Part shown: positions 34,586-34,730 of the stretch, piece by piece
Layout of the letters: each line of letters opens with the position of its first letter
Position numbering within the stretch: position 1 is the stretch's first letter
Assembly (NCBI GenBank): GCA_945861225.1
Contig: CAMATU010000018.1
Coordinates: 1 to 34,730 of the forward strand
Origin: Klebsiella pneumoniae
Lineage (GTDB): Bacteria; Pseudomonadota; Gammaproteobacteria; Ga0077536
DNA length: 34,730 bases
Direction: 5' to 3'
Notes under the pieces: generated by a model
What the model was told of the DNA's origin: nothing
Databases searched by the model: none
The model's input: only the letters and a program-made list of their open reading frames with translations
Translations under genes and position numbers: made by a program

Positions 34586-34730
34586 CAGCCTGTCGGACTT
34601 AGGCGTCCGTCGCGAGGGAGTGGGAAAGCGAGGACAGTTTTGCGCGAATTTGAGGCGCATAGTGGTGCTATGTAACGAAAATTCGCGCAGACAATGGACC
34701 GCTTTAACACCGCCGCAGTAGGACGGTCCT
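34581..34730. repeat. Long nested palindrome after rpoN, cut by the window edge
   Basis: Five segments pair in nested order around one centre near 34665: CGTCC/GGACG (34604-34608, 34721-34725), AAAGCG/CGCTTT (34625-34630, 34700-34705), TGCGCGAATTT and its complement (34641-34651, 34679-34689) and CATAG/CTATG (34658-34662, 34668-34672), with TGGTG as the loop. The left edge begins with the 17-bp sequence at 34581-34597, which overlaps the rpoN stop and recurs inverted at 11537-11553. By symmetry its mirror would lie just past 34730. This suggests a MITE-like or palindromic dispersed repeat; it could also end rpoN transcription. Confidence 0.6.

Overview
The window reads as a chromosomal segment of a GC-rich gammaproteobacterium. 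The evidence is the gene order aspS, ruvC-ruvA-ruvB, ybgC, tolQ-tolR-tolA-tolB-pal-cpoB, queC, and then kdsD-kdsC-lptC-lptA-lptB-rpoN, which is a hallmark of that class. The LPS-transport and Tol-Pal genes show a Gram-negative envelope. I cannot name a genus. The left third carries respiratory and metal genes that suggest a chemolithotrophic or metal/sulfur-cycling lifestyle, but this is inference.

Region 1 (1-9336, minus strand) is the most unusual part. It is a tightly packed operon of at least six genes, transcribed right to left: a secreted pentaheme cytochrome c with a heme-free C-terminal domain, a predicted outer-membrane beta-barrel, two tandem paralogous pentaheme cytochromes c that both start with a CX4CH heme site, an 802-residue flavoprotein fused to two cyclic-nucleotide-binding domains and four [4Fe-4S] cluster motifs, and a membrane b-type cytochrome-like protein cut by the window edge. 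Together these could make an electron path from the cytoplasm through inner membrane and periplasm to the outer membrane. I do not recognise the set as a described pathway. Its upstream region (9337-9710) holds an AT-rich patch with a 9+9 bp perfect palindrome.

Region 2 (9711-11423) has a Tim44-domain membrane protein and, convergently, a small cytoplasmic trypsin-fold protease. Region 3 (11590-13619, minus strand) is an iron-uptake operon: a secreted cupredoxin-like protein, broken in this sequence by one extra base, and an FTR1 permease fused through a signal-peptide-like helix to a predicted beta-barrel. A Fur-box-like site overlaps a promoter in front of it.

Region 4 (13620-14779) holds palindromic intergenic DNA, tRNA-Lys(TTT) and an FmdB-type zinc ribbon protein. 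Region 5 (14785-26327, plus strand) is the core aspS-nadA-ruvCAB-ybgC-tol-pal-cpoB-queC run; nadA sits where yebC is commonly found. Region 6 (26303-29373, minus strand) has a double-sensor lytic transglycosylase and a MurU-like nucleotidyltransferase, separated by an AT-rich gap. Region 7 (29535-34585, plus strand) is the Kdo/LPS-transport/sigma-54 cluster. The window ends inside a long nested palindrome (34604-34725), whose left-flanking 17 bp recurs inverted at 11537-11553. No CRISPR array, transposase or integrase was seen.
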